The position numbers and the translations under genes were made by a program. The notes under the pieces were generated by a model. That model saw only the letters and a list, made by a program, of their open reading frames with translations, made no database searches and was not told the DNA's origin. From positions 3,353,501 to 3,417,500 of the forward strand of contig NZ_JACWIJ010000002.1 in NCBI RefSeq assembly GCF_017811175.1: DNA of 64,000 bases. Direction: 5' to 3'. Origin of the DNA: Melaminivora jejuensis (GTDB taxonomy: Bacteria > Pseudomonadota > Gammaproteobacteria > Burkholderiales > Burkholderiaceae_C). Positions 43,368 through 53,762 of this stretch are shown in pieces (the first letter of the stretch is position 1; the number at the start of each line of letters is the position of its first letter).

Positions 43368-45074
43368 ATGTCCACCGCCGCCGTTGCCGAAGTTCCTGCC
43401 ATTCCCGAGCCCGTGGCCTCGTCGCCCGCGTCCGGTCTGCTGCAGCGCCTGGGCGCGCTGGATCGGGCTGCGCGGCTGCGCTGGGGCGCTGCCCTGGTGC
43501 TGCTGCTGGTGCTGGCCGCAGGAGCTTTCTTCTATACCCGTCAGCCCGAGTACCGGGTGCTGTTTGCCGGCGTCAACGACAAGGATGGCGGCGCCATCGT
43601 CGCGCAGCTGGCGCAGATGAACGTGCCCTACAAGTATTCCGAAGGCGGCGGCGCCATCCTGGTGCCCGCCGAGCGCGTCCACGATGCGCGCCTGCGCCTG
43701 GCCACCCTGGGCCTGCCCAAGGGCTCGGTGTCGGGCTTCGAGCTGATGGAGAGCAGCCGCTTCGGCGTGACGCAGTTCCAGGAGCGGCTGAACTTCCAGC
43801 GCGGCCTGGAGGGCGAACTCACGCGCTCCATCCAGGCGCTGGCCTCCGTGCAAAGCGCGCGCGTACACCTGGCGCTGCCCAATCAGAACGGGTTCTTTCG
43901 CGAGCAGCAAAAGCCTTCGGCCTCGGTGCTGGTCAGCCTGTATCCAGGCCGCTTTCTCGATCGCACGCAACTGGCCGGCATCGTCCATCTGGTGGCCTCC
44001 AGCGTGCCGGAACTCGCGCCCTCGGCCGTGAGCGTGCTCGACGACACCGGCAAGCTGCTGTCGCAGTCGCCCGATGGCAGCGCCTCCAGCGCCATCGACG
44101 TGCAGCAGCTGACCTATACCCAGCAGATCGAGCAGCAGTACACGCGCCGCATCCTGGATCTGCTGGAGCCGGTGGTGGGCAAGGACAACGTCAAGGCGCA
44201 GGTCACTGCCGAGGTGGATTTCAGCCGCTCCGAGTCCACCGTGGAGCAGCACCGCCCCAACCTGAGCGCCGATGCCAGCGCCGTGCGCAGCCAGCAGGTG
44301 GTGGAGACTGGCGGCGCCCCGGGGGCCGTGCCGCCCTCGGGCGTGCCTGGCGCGATCAGCAATCAGCCGCCCCAGGCCGCCAATGCCGCAGTCAACGGCC
44401 CGGCCCAGCAGCTGGCCGCCGGTGGCGGCGCCCAGGAGGGTGCGCAGCCCGGCAAGCGCGAGTCGGTGACCAACTATGAGGTGGACAAGACCACCCAGGT
44501 CACGCGCGCTGCGGTGGGCGTCATCAAGCGCGTCAACGCTGCCGTGGTGGTCAACTATGCCCAGGTGGCCGGCGCCGTCGGCCCCGACGGCAAGCCAGCC
44601 GGCCCGCAGGCGCTGTCTGCCGCCCAGCTCGAACAGATGACGGCGCTGGTGCGCGAGACCATCGGCTTCAACAAGGAGCGCGGCGACTCGGTCAACCTGA
44701 TGAATGCGCCCTTCCGCGTGGAGGAGGCGCCCGCCGTCGATTTGCCGCTGTGGAAGCAGCCCGACATGCAGGAGCTGGCCAAGTCGCTGGCCTGGCCGCT
44801 GGGCATCTCGCTGGCCGTGGCCGTGGTGCTGCTGGGCGTGGCGCGGCCCGTGCTCAAGGCGCGCGCGGCCACCCGCGAGCTGGCCCTGGCCGAGCGCAAG
44901 CTCGACGCCATCGAGTCCGAAAGCCTGGAGCGCCCGGCCCTGCCTGGCCCGGATGGCGTGCAGGAGCTGCAGCCCACCCCGGCGCAGCTGCGCCTGGAGG
45001 ATGCGCGCAACCTGGCGCGCAACAATCCGATCGCAGTGGCCAACATTCTCAAGACCTGGGTCAACGGCGAGTGA
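43368..45074 (+). CDS. fliF: MS-ring protein FliF
   Basis: 568 residues (E. coli 552). Two membrane helices: LRWGAALVLLLVLAAGAFFY near the N-terminus and SLAWPLGISLAVAVVLLGVA near the C-terminus. Between them lie the ring-building motifs (YRVLFAGVNDKDGGAIVAQL, FGVTQFQERLNFQRGLEGEL, ARVHLALP). The C-terminal tail ARNLARNNPIAVANILKTWV binds FliG. ATG 43368; a GTG at 43323 would add a 15-residue tail of no homology. First gene of the long fli operon. Confidence 0.96.
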   Translation: MSTAAVAEVPAIPEPVASSPASGLLQRLGALDRAARLRWGAALVLLLVLAAGAFFYTRQPEYRVLFAGVNDKDGGAIVAQLAQMNVPYKYSEGGGAILVPAERVHDARLRLATLGLPKGSVSGFELMESSRFGVTQFQERLNFQRGLEGELTRSIQALASVQSARVHLALPNQNGFFREQQKPSASVLVSLYPGRFLDRTQLAGIVHLVASSVPELAPSAVSVLDDTGKLLSQSPDGSASSAIDVQQLTYTQQIEQQYTRRILDLLEPVVGKDNVKAQVTAEVDFSRSESTVEQHRPNLSADASAVRSQQVVETGGAPGAVPPSGVPGAISNQPPQAANAAVNGPAQQLAAGGGAQEGAQPGKRESVTNYEVDKTTQVTRAAVGVIKRVNAAVVVNYAQVAGAVGPDGKPAGPQALSAAQLEQMTALVRETIGFNKERGDSVNLMNAPFRVEEAPAVDLPLWKQPDMQELAKSLAWPLGISLAVAVVLLGVARPVLKARAATRELALAERKLDAIESESLERPALPGPDGVQELQPTPAQLRLEDARNLARNNPIAVANILKTWVNGE

Positions 45075-45113
45075 GCGCCAGACCCGTGAAGCTGCATGAC
45101 ACACAGGTGAGCC

Positions 45114-46112
45114 ATGGATGAACGAGGCCTGAACGACGCCGCCATCATGCTGATGTCGCTGGGCGAGGAGGAAGCCGCCGAGGTGTTCAAGCACCTGTCG
45201 CCCAAGGAGGTGCAAAAGCTCGGCGAGACCATCGCACGGATGCGCAGCGTGTCGCGCGAGAAGGTCGATGACGTGATCGACCGCTTCACTGCCGATGCGG
45301 CGGCGCAGAGCCTGCTGGTGAGCGACACCGGCGACTATGTGCGCTCGGTGCTCAAGCGCGCCCTGGGCGACGACAAGGCGGCGCTGCTGATCGACCGCAT
45401 CCTGCAAGGCGGCGACATCTCGGGCATCGAGAGCCTGAAGTGGATGGATCCGCTGTCGGTGGCCGAGTTGCTGCGCAACGAGCATCCGCAGATCGTCGCC
45501 GCCATCCTGGTACACCTGGATGCCGAGCAGTCCTCGGCGGTGCTCATGCACCTGTCGGATCGCCAGCGCGGCGAGATCATGCTGCGTATCGCCACGCTGG
45601 AGGGCATCCAGCCCACGGCGCTCAAGGACTTGAACGAGGTGCTGTTTCGCGTGCTGGCCGGCGGCGACAAGGTACGCAAGAGCTCGCTGGGCGGTGTCAA
45701 GGCGGCTGCCGAGATCATCAACTTGCTGCGCACCGGCGCCGATGCTGCGGTGCTGGAGGTCATCCGCAACTACGAGGCCGACTTGGCGCAGAAAATCGTG
45801 GACAAGATGTTCGTCTTCGACGATATCGCCTACAAGCTCGATGGCCGCTCCATCCAGATGGTGCTGCGCGAGGTGGCCTCCGAGACGCTGGTGATCTCGC
45901 TCAAGGGCGCGCAGCCCGAGGTGCGCGACAAGATCCTGGCCAACATGTCCTCGCGCGCTGCCGAGGCCATGCGCGAGGATCTGGAGTCGCGCGGGCCGAT
46001 GCGCCTGTCCGAGGTCGAGGCGCAGCAGCGCGAAGTGCTCAAGATCGTGCGCCGCCTGGCCGAGGAAGGGCAGATCACGCTGTCTGGCGGGGCCGACGAT
46101 GCCCTGGTCTGA
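45114..46112 (+). CDS. fliG: Motor switch protein FliG
   Basis: 332 residues (E. coli 331). Middle-domain EHPQ motif (LLRNEHPQIVAAILVHL). The C-terminal torque helix contains KMFVFDDIAYKLDGRSIQM, then SSRAAEAMREDLESRGPMRL with the charged residues that meet MotA. The N-terminus binds FliF. ATG 45114 has AGGTGAGCC before it. Confidence 0.97.
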   Translation: MDERGLNDAAIMLMSLGEEEAAEVFKHLSPKEVQKLGETIARMRSVSREKVDDVIDRFTADAAAQSLLVSDTGDYVRSVLKRALGDDKAALLIDRILQGGDISGIESLKWMDPLSVAELLRNEHPQIVAAILVHLDAEQSSAVLMHLSDRQRGEIMLRIATLEGIQPTALKDLNEVLFRVLAGGDKVRKSSLGGVKAAAEIINLLRTGADAAVLEVIRNYEADLAQKIVDKMFVFDDIAYKLDGRSIQMVLREVASETLVISLKGAQPEVRDKILANMSSRAAEAMREDLESRGPMRLSEVEAQQREVLKIVRRLAEEGQITLSGGADDALV

Positions 46113-46143
46113 GCGCCCAACCCGGATACCACAGGAGTGAGCC

Positions 46144-46917
46144 ATGGCGTCAGGTAAGCAGCGCCACTACACCCGCTTCGTCCCCCGCGAGGAAGTGGGC
46201 GAGGTCACGCGCTGGCGCTTTGGCGCCATCGACGGGGAGCAGCACGGCTTTGTCCCGCTGGGTTCGGTCGTCGCCGAGCCGCCGCCCGAGCCCGAGGTCG
46301 AGGACGAGGTGGTGGATCTGCCGCCCGAGCCAGTCCAGGAGGGCCTGCCCCTTGATGAGCATGAGGCGCTGGTGCAGCAGGCACTCGAACAAGGCCATGC
46401 CCAGGGCCTGGCCGAAGGGCAGGAGCGCGAGCGCCTGCTCTGGCAGCAGCGCCTGGACGAGCACATCGCCGGCCCGGGCCGCGAGGCGGCCGAGCGGCTG
46501 GCACAGCTGGCGCAGGCCTTCGAGGGCAGCCTGGCCGGCTTGCAGCAGTCCATGGCCCAGGATGTGCTGCAGCTGGCCTGCGACATCGCCCGCCAGGTGG
46601 TGCGCAGCGAGCTGTCGGTGAACCGCCGCGCGGTGCTGCCGGTGGTGCGCGAGGCGCTGGCCATGCTGGGCAGCGAAAGCCGCCCGGCCATCGTGCGCCT
46701 GAATCCCGCCGACTGGCAGGCCGTCCACGAGACGCTGCAGGCCGAGCACCCTTCGATGCGCATCGAGTGGCTGCAGGACGCAGGCGTGCAGCCGGGCGAG
46801 TGCGTGGTCGAGTCGGCTGGCACGGTGATCGAGGGCACGCTGGATCAGCGCTGGCGCCGCGCCATCGCGGCACTGGGCCTGACCGATCTGTGGCGCGAGG
46901 CCGGCGATGAGCATTAA
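46144..46917 (+). CDS. fliH: Export ATPase regulator FliH
   Basis: 257 residues (E. coli 235). A Glu/Gln-rich coiled-coil middle ([20 protein letters not shown]) is followed by the FliH C-domain ([20 protein letters not shown]). It anchors and restrains FliI. The end overlaps fliI by 11 nt. Confidence 0.93.
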   Translation: MASGKQRHYTRFVPREEVGEVTRWRFGAIDGEQHGFVPLGSVVAEPPPEPEVEDEVVDLPPEPVQEGLPLDEHEALVQQALEQGHAQGLAEGQERERLLWQQRLDEHIAGPGREAAERLAQLAQAFEGSLAGLQQSMAQDVLQLACDIARQVVRSELSVNRRAVLPVVREALAMLGSESRPAIVRLNPADWQAVHETLQAEHPSMRIEWLQDAGVQPGECVVESAGTVIEGTLDQRWRRAIAALGLTDLWREAGDEH

Positions 46918-48319
46918 AAAGGCCGAGGCCTGGCAGGATTTGCTGGTGCAGGCGCGCGCGCGTCTGCAAGAGCCCGTGCCGCTGCCGGCACGCGGTACGC
47001 TGACGCGGCTCACCGGCCTGGTGCTGGAGGCTGCCGGCCTGCGCGTGCCGGTGGGTTCACAGTGCCAGGTGCGCATGGGCGAGGAGGACGAGCCGGTGCT
47101 GGCCGAGGTGGTCGGCTTCGCCGGCGACAAGGCCTATCTGATGCCGGCGGGCGATGTACACGGCCTGTCCAGCGGCGCCCAAGTGGCGCCGGCGCCGGCC
47201 TATGTGCCGCCGCTGCGCCTGGGCCAGCAGCCGGCAGAGGTGGAGTCGGCCAGTGCCGCTGCCGGCGCGCTGCGCCTGCCCATCGGCGACGGGCTGCTGG
47301 GCCGGGTGGTGGACTCGCAGGGCCTGCCGCTGGATCACAACGGCCCGCTGGAGAGTGTCGATGCACAGGCCATGAGCCGCGCACCCATCAACGCCATGGA
47401 GCGCGACCCGGTGCGTGAGCCGCTGGATACTGGCGTGCGCGCCATCAACGCGCTGCTCACGGTGGGCCGGGGCCAGCGCCTGGGCCTGTTCGCTGGCTCC
47501 GGTGTGGGCAAGTCGGTGCTGCTGGGCATGATGGCGCGCTATACCGCTGCCGATGTCATCGTGGTCGGCCTGATCGGCGAGCGCGGGCGCGAGGTCAAGG
47601 AATTCGTCGAGGACATCCTGGGCGAGGAGGATCGCCACCGCTCGGTGGTGGTGGCAGCGCCCGCCGATGCGCCGCCGCTGCTGCGGATGCAGGGCGCGGC
47701 CTACGCTACGGCGATTGCTGAACATTTCCGCGACCAGGGCCGCCACGTGCTGCTGCTCATGGACTCGCTCACGCGCTACGCCATGGCGCAGCGCGAGATC
47801 GCCCTGGCCATCGGCGAGCCGCCGGCCACCAAGGGCTACCCGCCGAGCTGCTTTGCCAAGCTGCCGGCGCTGGTCGAGAGAAGCGGCAACGGCCTCAATG
47901 GCGTCGGCTCCATAACCGCCTTCTATACCGTGCTCTCCGAGGGCGACGACCAGCAAGACCCGATTGCCGATGCCGCGCGCGCCATCCTGGACGGGCACAT
48001 CGTGCTGTCGCGCGCGCTGGCCGAGAGCGGCCACTATCCGGCCATCGACATCGAGCAGTCGGCCTCGCGCGTCATGCACAACGTCATTTCGCGCGAGCAT
48101 TTCGAGCTGGCGCGGCAATTCCGCGCCACCTGGTCGCGCTACCAAAAGAGCAGCGATCTGATCCAGGTGGGCGCCTACGCGGCAGGCTCCGACCCGCAGC
48201 TCGACGAGGCCATCCGGCTGCAGCCGGGGATGCGGGCGTTTTTGCAGCAGAACATGTTCGAGGGCGCGTCGCTGCAGGCCAGCGTCCAGGCCATGGCACA
48301 GGCCCTGCAGCAGGGCTGA
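46907..48319 (+). CDS. fliI: Flagellar export ATPase FliI
   Basis: 470 residues (E. coli 457). Walker [16 protein letters not shown] near residue 200, Walker [16 protein letters not shown], and ATPase signature [18 protein letters not shown]. It is an F1-beta-like hexamer that unfolds and loads export substrates. ATG 46907 overlaps fliH. Confidence 0.97.
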   Translation: MSIKKAEAWQDLLVQARARLQEPVPLPARGTLTRLTGLVLEAAGLRVPVGSQCQVRMGEEDEPVLAEVVGFAGDKAYLMPAGDVHGLSSGAQVAPAPAYVPPLRLGQQPAEVESASAAAGALRLPIGDGLLGRVVDSQGLPLDHNGPLESVDAQAMSRAPINAMERDPVREPLDTGVRAINALLTVGRGQRLGLFAGSGVGKSVLLGMMARYTAADVIVVGLIGERGREVKEFVEDILGEEDRHRSVVVAAPADAPPLLRMQGAAYATAIAEHFRDQGRHVLLLMDSLTRYAMAQREIALAIGEPPATKGYPPSCFAKLPALVERSGNGLNGVGSITAFYTVLSEGDDQQDPIADAARAILDGHIVLSRALAESGHYPAIDIEQSASRVMHNVISREHFELARQFRATWSRYQKSSDLIQVGAYAAGSDPQLDEAIRLQPGMRAFLQQNMFEGASLQASVQAMAQALQQG

Positions 48320-48338
48320 ACACGCAAGGAGCGCCGCC

Positions 48339-48800
48339 ATGTCTTCCCTGCAGTCTTTCATCGTGGCCATCCAGCTGGCCGAGCGCCGGCGCGATGCGGC
48401 GCGCCAGACGGTATCGAACCTGCAGAACGCCCGGGCGGCGGCGCAGGGCCAGCTCGACCAGCTGCAGGGCTACGCCCAGGAGACCCAGGGCCGCTGGGGC
48501 GCCAGCGAGGGCCGGGTCATGCAGCCCGTGGTGCTGCAGCACCACCACCAGTTCATGGGCCGGCTGGAGCACGCCATCGGGCTGCAGGGCCAAGTGGTGC
48601 GCACCCAGGATCAGCGCGTGGCCGGCGCACGGCAGACCTTGCTGCAGGCCGAGTTGCGCCTGGCCAGCCTGCGCAAGGTGCTGGAGCGCCGCCAGGCCGA
48701 GCTGGCCCTGGCCCAGCAGCGCCGCGAACAGAAAGCAACCGATGAACGTGCCGCACTGCGCCTGGCGGGCGTGGCTGCCAGGTACTCTATGGAGGAGTGA
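48339..48800 (+). CDS. fliJ: Export protein FliJ
   Basis: 153 residues (E. coli 147). An almost continuous charged coiled coil (FIVAIQLAERRRDAARQTVS and KVLERRQAELALAQQRREQK). It acts as the stalk of FliI, by analogy with F1-gamma. ATG 48339 has AAGGAGCGCCGCC before it. The stop overlaps the site used by fliK. Confidence 0.9.
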   Translation: MSSLQSFIVAIQLAERRRDAARQTVSNLQNARAAAQGQLDQLQGYAQETQGRWGASEGRVMQPVVLQHHHQFMGRLEHAIGLQGQVVRTQDQRVAGARQTLLQAELRLASLRKVLERRQAELALAQQRREQKATDERAALRLAGVAARYSMEE

Positions 48801-48805
48801 GGGTC

Positions 48806-50314
48806 ATGCAACAGACTGCTGTCCACAATGGTTCGGGCGCCGCCCAGAGTGCCCAGGCCGCCCAGGCCACGCGCGGCAGTGCCCGTGCCGTGGCGGGATC
48901 GAGCGCCGGGGCCGGGCCGGCGGCAGGCTTTGCAGCCCTGCTGGCCACGCTGGGGCAGGACGAGGCGGACGCGGGGCTGCTCCAGTTGCCCGGCAGTGCG
49001 CCGGGGGCCGGGGCGGATGAGTCTGCTGCGGGGTTTCTGGCGGCGACTGCTCTGCCCGGACAGGAGGCAGATCGGATAGCACGGTCGCAGGCGGACGAGT
49101 GGGACGATCCAGTCACCTGCGACTCGCAGACCTTGGCCATGCTGCTGGCCGGGCTGGGGCAACCGGCTCCAGCAGCCCCGATGAGCGAGCCAGGCCAGGA
49201 GTTGCCCGCAGCCGATGCTGCAACTGATCCTTGGAGTCGGACGGCGCAGCCAGGCTTGAGCACGCTGCCTGCGGCATTGGACGGAGGGCTGGCAGGCCGT
49301 GTGCTGCAGCCATCCACAGATCAGTCAATCAACCAGACAACCGGTCTGGGCGCTGGCGGCCACTGGGCCAGCACCTCCCTGGTGGCGGAAACCAGCCGGC
49401 TCGACAGCGGTCGCCCGAACATGGCCCCCGAGCAGGCCGAGGCGGATGCACCGCGTCCCGCACTGGTGCGCGCCAGCCGTAGCGGCGCATTCGCAAGCAG
49501 GCTGCTGCCGGGCGCAGCAGAGACCGCTTCGCGCCTGCCGGGGCGGGGCGTGCAGACAGGGCCGGCCGCCGCGCCTGCCGCCGTGCCGGGCAGCGCGCCA
49601 TCCCAGGGGGCGCCGGGCAGCCTGGCAGCGGCAGGCCCCAGGCTGGACAGCGGCCCTGAGCGCAGCCCCGAGTTGTCGGCAAGGGTTGGCTCGACCGGCG
49701 GCGCGCTGGATACGGCGCTGGCCGGCGCGGCGATCGGGCCGGCAGCGGTGGATGGCCAGCGCCCCGGGCGTGACGCTGCCGGCCAGCCGGGTGGGCAGGC
49801 TTCGCACGGCAGCGCGCCAGTGGCAGGGGCCGCCGAACCCGAAGCCGCCGGCCCGGATGCGGTGGCCGATGCCGCCTGGCAGGCTGATCTCGACGCTGCC
49901 CAGGCCGAGCTGGCCGAGAACGTGACCTACTGGGTGCATCAGCAGACGCAAAATGCCGCGCTGACCCTGGAGGGCGACGGGCAGGCTGTGCAGGTGCAGG
50001 TGGCACTGACCGGCGACCAGGCGCACATCACCTTCCGCAGCGACGAGGAGCAGGCGCGCCAGTTGCTCGACGCCGGCACGCAGGAGCTGCGCGAACTGCT
50101 CGACGCCCAGGGCCTGCAGCTTGCCGGCGTGAGCATCGGCATGGCCTCGTCTGATGGTGCCGGCAGTCGCCAGCCAGGCCAGCCGCCGGAGCGCGGCGCC
50201 CACACCGCCCGCCAGGGCGTGGTGCGCGTGCCGGGTGGCAATGACGGCGCTGCTCCTGCCGCCGGGCGCCGCACGGGCGGCATCTCCGAGCGCTCGGTGG
50301 ACATCTTCGTCTGA
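48806..50314 (+). CDS. fliK: Hook-length control protein FliK
   Basis: 502 residues (E. coli 375). The first ~350 residues are low-complexity, Ala/Gly/Pro/Ser-rich, as expected for a molecular ruler. The C-terminal Flg_hook domain runs from about 370 to 450: ALTLEGDGQAVQVQVALTGD, then AHITFRSDEEQARQLLDAGT and LRELLDAQGLQLAGVSIG. It triggers the FlhB switch. ATG 48806 follows GGAGGAGTGAGGGTC; a GTG at 48797 lies inside the ribosome site and is unlikely. Confidence 0.92.
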   Translation: MQQTAVHNGSGAAQSAQAAQATRGSARAVAGSSAGAGPAAGFAALLATLGQDEADAGLLQLPGSAPGAGADESAAGFLAATALPGQEADRIARSQADEWDDPVTCDSQTLAMLLAGLGQPAPAAPMSEPGQELPAADAATDPWSRTAQPGLSTLPAALDGGLAGRVLQPSTDQSINQTTGLGAGGHWASTSLVAETSRLDSGRPNMAPEQAEADAPRPALVRASRSGAFASRLLPGAAETASRLPGRGVQTGPAAAPAAVPGSAPSQGAPGSLAAAGPRLDSGPERSPELSARVGSTGGALDTALAGAAIGPAAVDGQRPGRDAAGQPGGQASHGSAPVAGAAEPEAAGPDAVADAAWQADLDAAQAELAENVTYWVHQQTQNAALTLEGDGQAVQVQVALTGDQAHITFRSDEEQARQLLDAGTQELRELLDAQGLQLAGVSIGMASSDGAGSRQPGQPPERGAHTARQGVVRVPGGNDGAAPAAGRRTGGISERSVDIFV

Positions 50315-50490
50315 TGGGCCGCAGGCCGGTGCAGGGCTGGAAAGGGCGGGCTTTCAGCGTTTTATTCTGGCTATCATGCCCGGCCCCAGGCGCCAATAAT
50401 TGCGCCATCGAGGCCTGTGGCAGTCCCCAGAGCGGATGCCGCGCCGATACCTCCTAGTTTCGCGCGCAAGCAGCGCCAGAAAGACCTGTC

Positions 50491-51067
50491 GTGTCCGAAA
50501 CCGCCCCCGCCCCCGCCAAGAACAAGAAGCTGCTGATCATCGTTGCCGTCGTGCTGCTGGCCGTGCTCAGTGGTGTGGCCGCCTGGGTGATGCTGGCCCA
50601 GCGCAGCAGCCTGGATGATGAAGAAGGGGGCGCTCGGGCCGCGCCGCCCAGGCGGCAGCCAAGGCGCCGCCCACCTTCATGCCCATGGAGAACATGGTGG
50701 TCAACCTGGCCGACCCGGGGGCGATCGCTTTGCCCAGATCGGCATCACCCTGGAGCTGGCCGACGCCAAGGCCGCCGAGCAGGTCAAGACCTACATGCCC
50801 AGCATCCGCAGCAGCGTGCTGCTGCTGGTGTCGCAGCGCACCACCGACGAGCTGTTGACGCGCGAGGGCAAGGAAAAACTCGCCCAGGACGTGCGCCGCG
50901 AAGTCTCCCGTCCGCTGGGCTACGCCATCCCGAAGCCGCGCAAGCGCGCCGCGCAGCGTGACCTCGACGATGAGGAAGAAGACGACGACGAGGACGAGCG
51001 TCCGCGCCGGCGCGCCGATGACAACCCGGTGCGCCAGGTGCTGTTTTCCAGTTTCATCATCCAGTGA
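50491..51067 (+). pseudogene. fliL: FliL, with two frameshifts as read
   Basis: GTG 50491 opens SETAPAPAKNKKLLIIVAVV with the single membrane helix. Reading then breaks at the G5 run 50626-50630, continues in a second frame (AAKAPPTFMPMENMVVNLAD) to the G5 run 50717-50721, and resumes in a third (GDRFAQIGITLELADAKAAE ... QVLFSSFIIQ). One added G at each run yields 192 residues with all FliL features (E. coli 154), including the acidic region DLDDEEEDDDEDE. The stretch 50491-51067 is 577 nt, and 579 is divisible by three. Two sequencing errors are the simplest explanation, because FliL is stator-associated and commonly kept. Confidence 0.85.
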
Positions 51068-51083
51068 ACTTCACAGGTGACCC

Positions 51084-52088
51084 ATGAGTGATTCCTTTCT
51101 GTCGCAGGAAGAGGTCGATGCCCTGCTGGAGGGCGTCACTGGCGAGAGCCAGAAAACCGTCAAGCAGGACATCGAAGAAGGCTCCATCCGCACCTACGAC
51201 ATCTCCAGCCAGGAGCGCATCGTGCGTGGGCGAATGCCCACCATGGAGATCGTCAACGAGCGCTTTGCGCGCAACTTCCGCATCGGCCTGTTCAACTTCA
51301 TCCGCAGAAGCCCGGAGATTTCCGTGGGCACGGTGCAGGTGCAGCGCTACAACGCCTTCTTGCGCGAGCTGGTGGTGCCGACCAACTTCAACATCGTCGC
51401 CATTCGCCCGTTGCGCGGCAGCGGCCTGGTGGTGTGCGAGCCCTCGCTGGTCTTTGGCGTGATCGACACGCTCTACGGCGGCAGCGGCAAGTTCCAGACG
51501 CGCATCGAGGGGCGGGATTTTTCCGCCACCGAGCAGCGCGTCATCAACCGCCTGGTGGACGTGATCTGCGAGGAATACAAGAAGGCCTGGCAGGGCATCT
51601 ACCCGCTGGAGCTGTCGTACCAGCGCTCGGAGATGCAGCCGCAGTTCGCCAACATCGCCACGCCCAGCGAGATCGTCGTGTCCACGGCCTTCCAGCTGGA
51701 GATCGGCGATCTGTCGGGCTCCATCCATATCTGCATGCCCTATGCCACGCTGGAGCCGATCCGCGACGTGCTGTATTCGGCCATGCAGGGCGACGCCATC
51801 GAGGTGGATCGGCGCTGGGTGCGGGTGCTGTCGCGCGAGATCCAGGCTGCCGAGGTCACCCTGGTGGCCGAGCTGGCACGCGCCGATGCCACCGTCGAGC
51901 AGCTGCTGGCCATGAAGCCGGGCGATTTCATCGAACTCGATCGCGAGCCGCGCATCCGCGCCTCCATCGGTGGAGTGCCCCTGTTCGAGTGCCAGTACGG
52001 CACGCACAACGCCAAGTACGCCATCCGCATCGAGGAGTGCCTGCGCGGCAGCGACAGCAGTTGGCTGGGAGAGAAAAATGTCAAGTAA
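51084..52088 (+). CDS. fliM: Motor switch protein FliM
   Basis: 334 residues, the same as E. coli FliM. N-terminal CheY-P binding peptide LSQEEVDALLEG. Middle CheC-like domain with NFIRRSPEISVGTVQVQRYN and GGSGKFQTRIEGRDFSATEQ. C-terminal SpoA domain (DFIELDREPRIRASIGGVPL). It binds CheY-P and FliG. It overlaps fliN by 11 nt. Confidence 0.97.
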   Translation: MSDSFLSQEEVDALLEGVTGESQKTVKQDIEEGSIRTYDISSQERIVRGRMPTMEIVNERFARNFRIGLFNFIRRSPEISVGTVQVQRYNAFLRELVVPTNFNIVAIRPLRGSGLVVCEPSLVFGVIDTLYGGSGKFQTRIEGRDFSATEQRVINRLVDVICEEYKKAWQGIYPLELSYQRSEMQPQFANIATPSEIVVSTAFQLEIGDLSGSIHICMPYATLEPIRDVLYSAMQGDAIEVDRRWVRVLSREIQAAEVTLVAELARADATVEQLLAMKPGDFIELDREPRIRASIGGVPLFECQYGTHNAKYAIRIEECLRGSDSSWLGEKNVK

Positions 52089-52539
52089 CAATTTCGACAA
52101 GCCGGGCGATATTCCACCCGAGGACATCGAGGACGAATCCCTGGCCGACTGGGCGCAGGCGCTAGACGAGCAAAAGCGCATCGACGAGGAGGTCGAGGCC
52201 CAGGCGCGTGCGGCCGAGCAGGGTGGGCCGCTCAGCGGCGATCCGCTGCGGCCCTCTGCGGGCGACTCGGGCATCCACGACATCAACATGGTGCTGGACA
52301 TCCCGGTGCAGTTGTCGGTGGAGCTGGGCCGCACCAAGGTGCCCATCAAATACATCCTGCAACTGGCCCAGGGCTCGGTGGTCGAGCTCGACGCACTGGC
52401 CGGCGAACCCATGGACGTGCTGGTCAACGGCTACCTGATCGCCCAGGGCGAGGTGGTGGTGGTCAACGACAAGTTCGGCATCCGCCTGACCGACGTGGTC
52501 ACGCCCTCCGAGCGGCTGCGCCGCGTCAGCCGTGGCTGA
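52078..52539 (+). CDS. fliN: Motor switch protein FliN
   Basis: 153 residues from ATG 52078 (MSSNNFDKPGDIPP); E. coli 137. C-terminal SpoA domain: VLDIPVQLSVELGRTKVPIK, GEPMDVLVNGYLIAQGEVVV, and KFGIRLTDVVTPSERLR. The acidic N-terminal half (DIEDESLADWAQALDEQKR) is variable in the family. It forms the C-ring base and docks FliH. It overlaps fliM by 11 nt and fliO by 8 nt. Confidence 0.96.
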   Translation: MSSNNFDKPGDIPPEDIEDESLADWAQALDEQKRIDEEVEAQARAAEQGGPLSGDPLRPSAGDSGIHDINMVLDIPVQLSVELGRTKVPIKYILQLAQGSVVELDALAGEPMDVLVNGYLIAQGEVVVVNDKFGIRLTDVVTPSERLRRVSRG

Positions 52540-52918
52540 AGGCGGCCCCGCCGGCGCCGGTCTGGCGCAGACCCTGCTGCTGGTGGTGCTGTTCGTGGCG
52601 GCGCTGTCGGCGCTGCCGTGGCTGATCCGGCGGCTGCAGCAGCGCCGCATCGGGCTGCTGCCCGGCGCTGCGGGTACGCCCTCGCGCGTGCTGTCCAGCG
52701 TGGCCGTCGGGCCGCAGCAGCGTGTGGTCAGCGTCGAGGTCGGCCCGGCGCACGCGCGCACGGTGCTGGTGCTGGGCGTGACGGCGCAGCACATCAGCTG
52801 CCTGCACACCCTGCCCGCTGCTAGCTTTGCCGCTGAGGTGGCTGCTGCCCAGTCAGTCCAGGCGGCCCAGACCGTCCAGCCGCTGCAGCCCGACGCCCCC
52901 CGCCATGCCACTTCCTGA
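52532..52918 (+). CDS. fliO: Export-gate assembly protein FliO
   Basis: 128 residues (E. coli 121), starting at GTG 52532 within the end of fliN. Single membrane helix [19 protein letters not shown], then a small soluble domain [20 protein letters not shown]. It aids FliP ring assembly. The C-terminal tail is Gln/Ala-rich and overlaps fliP by 14 nt. Confidence 0.88.
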   Translation: MAEGGPAGAGLAQTLLLVVLFVAALSALPWLIRRLQQRRIGLLPGAAGTPSRVLSSVAVGPQQRVVSVEVGPAHARTVLVLGVTAQHISCLHTLPAASFAAEVAAAQSVQAAQTVQPLQPDAPRHATS

Positions 52919-53711
52919 ATCATTCCTGCGTCTGCCCGTACCGGCGCGCTGGCTGCTGGCCGTGCTGGCCGGCCTGCTGGCGCCGCTGGCCTGGGCGCAG
53001 GCGCCCGATGCCGCGCCAGCTGCCGCCCAGGCCGGCGCCGGCACGCTGCCGCTGGTCATCAGCTCCAGCCCGGCGGGCACCAACTATTCAGTGCCCATCC
53101 AGACGCTGCTGTTCTTCACGGCGCTGTCGTTCCTGCCGGCGGTGCTGCTGATGATGACCGGCTTCACGCGCATCGTCATCGTGCTGTCGCTGCTGCGCCA
53201 GGCGATCGGCACGCAGCAGGCGCCGCCCAATCAGGTGGTCATCGGGCTGTCGTTGTTTCTGACGCTGTTCGTCATGGGGCCGACGCTGGATCGGGTCTAT
53301 CAGGAGGCCTATGTGCCCTACACCACCAATGCGCTGAGCTTCGAGCAGGCGGTGCAAAAGGCCGAGGCGCCGATGCGCGGCTTCATGCTCAAGCAGACGC
53401 GCCAGTCGGACTTCGCCCTGTTCGCCCGCCTGGCCAAGCTGGAGCCGGGCGCCACGGCGGAGACCGCACCGATGCGCGTGCTGGTGCCGGCCTTCGTGAC
53501 CAGCGAGCTCAAGACCGCCTTCCAGATCGGCTTCATGGTCTTCATCCCGTTCCTGATCATCGACATGATCGTCTCCAGCGTGCTGATGTCGCTGGGCATG
53601 ATGATGCTGTCGCCGGTGCTGGTGGCGCTGCCCTTCAAGCTGATGCTGTTCGTGCTGGCCGATGGCTGGAATCTGCTGATCGGCTCGCTGGCGGCGAGTT
53701 TTGCGACCTGA
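52905..53711 (+). CDS. fliP: Export-gate protein FliP
   Basis: 268 residues (E. coli 245) from ATG 52905 ([12 protein letters not shown]). Signal peptide, then the FliP signatures: [40 protein letters not shown], and [20 protein letters not shown], ending [20 protein letters not shown]. Forms the FliP5FliR core of the export gate. Confidence 0.97.
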   Translation: MPLPESFLRLPVPARWLLAVLAGLLAPLAWAQAPDAAPAAAQAGAGTLPLVISSSPAGTNYSVPIQTLLFFTALSFLPAVLLMMTGFTRIVIVLSLLRQAIGTQQAPPNQVVIGLSLFLTLFVMGPTLDRVYQEAYVPYTTNALSFEQAVQKAEAPMRGFMLKQTRQSDFALFARLAKLEPGATAETAPMRVLVPAFVTSELKTAFQIGFMVFIPFLIIDMIVSSVLMSLGMMMLSPVLVALPFKLMLFVLADGWNLLIGSLAASFAT

Positions 53712-53762
53712 AGCCCCACGCACCACCCTGCGCATCACCCCACGTATTCGAGGCGCCCGTCC

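Noticed and set aside
43305..46145. A very long open frame on the minus strand across fliF-fliG
   Set aside because: It is antisense to two certain genes with strong motifs. Long antisense frames are expected in ~70% GC DNA, and its Arg/His/Leu-rich translation has no recognisable domain. The same applies to long frames opposite flgK, cheA and fliM.
46907..52088. Identical 11-nt overlaps at flhF/flhG, fliH/fliI and fliM/fliN as a coupling signal
   Set aside because: Lengths agree but sequences do not, and other junctions have 1, 4, 8 or 14 nt. Probably coincidence within normal coupling.
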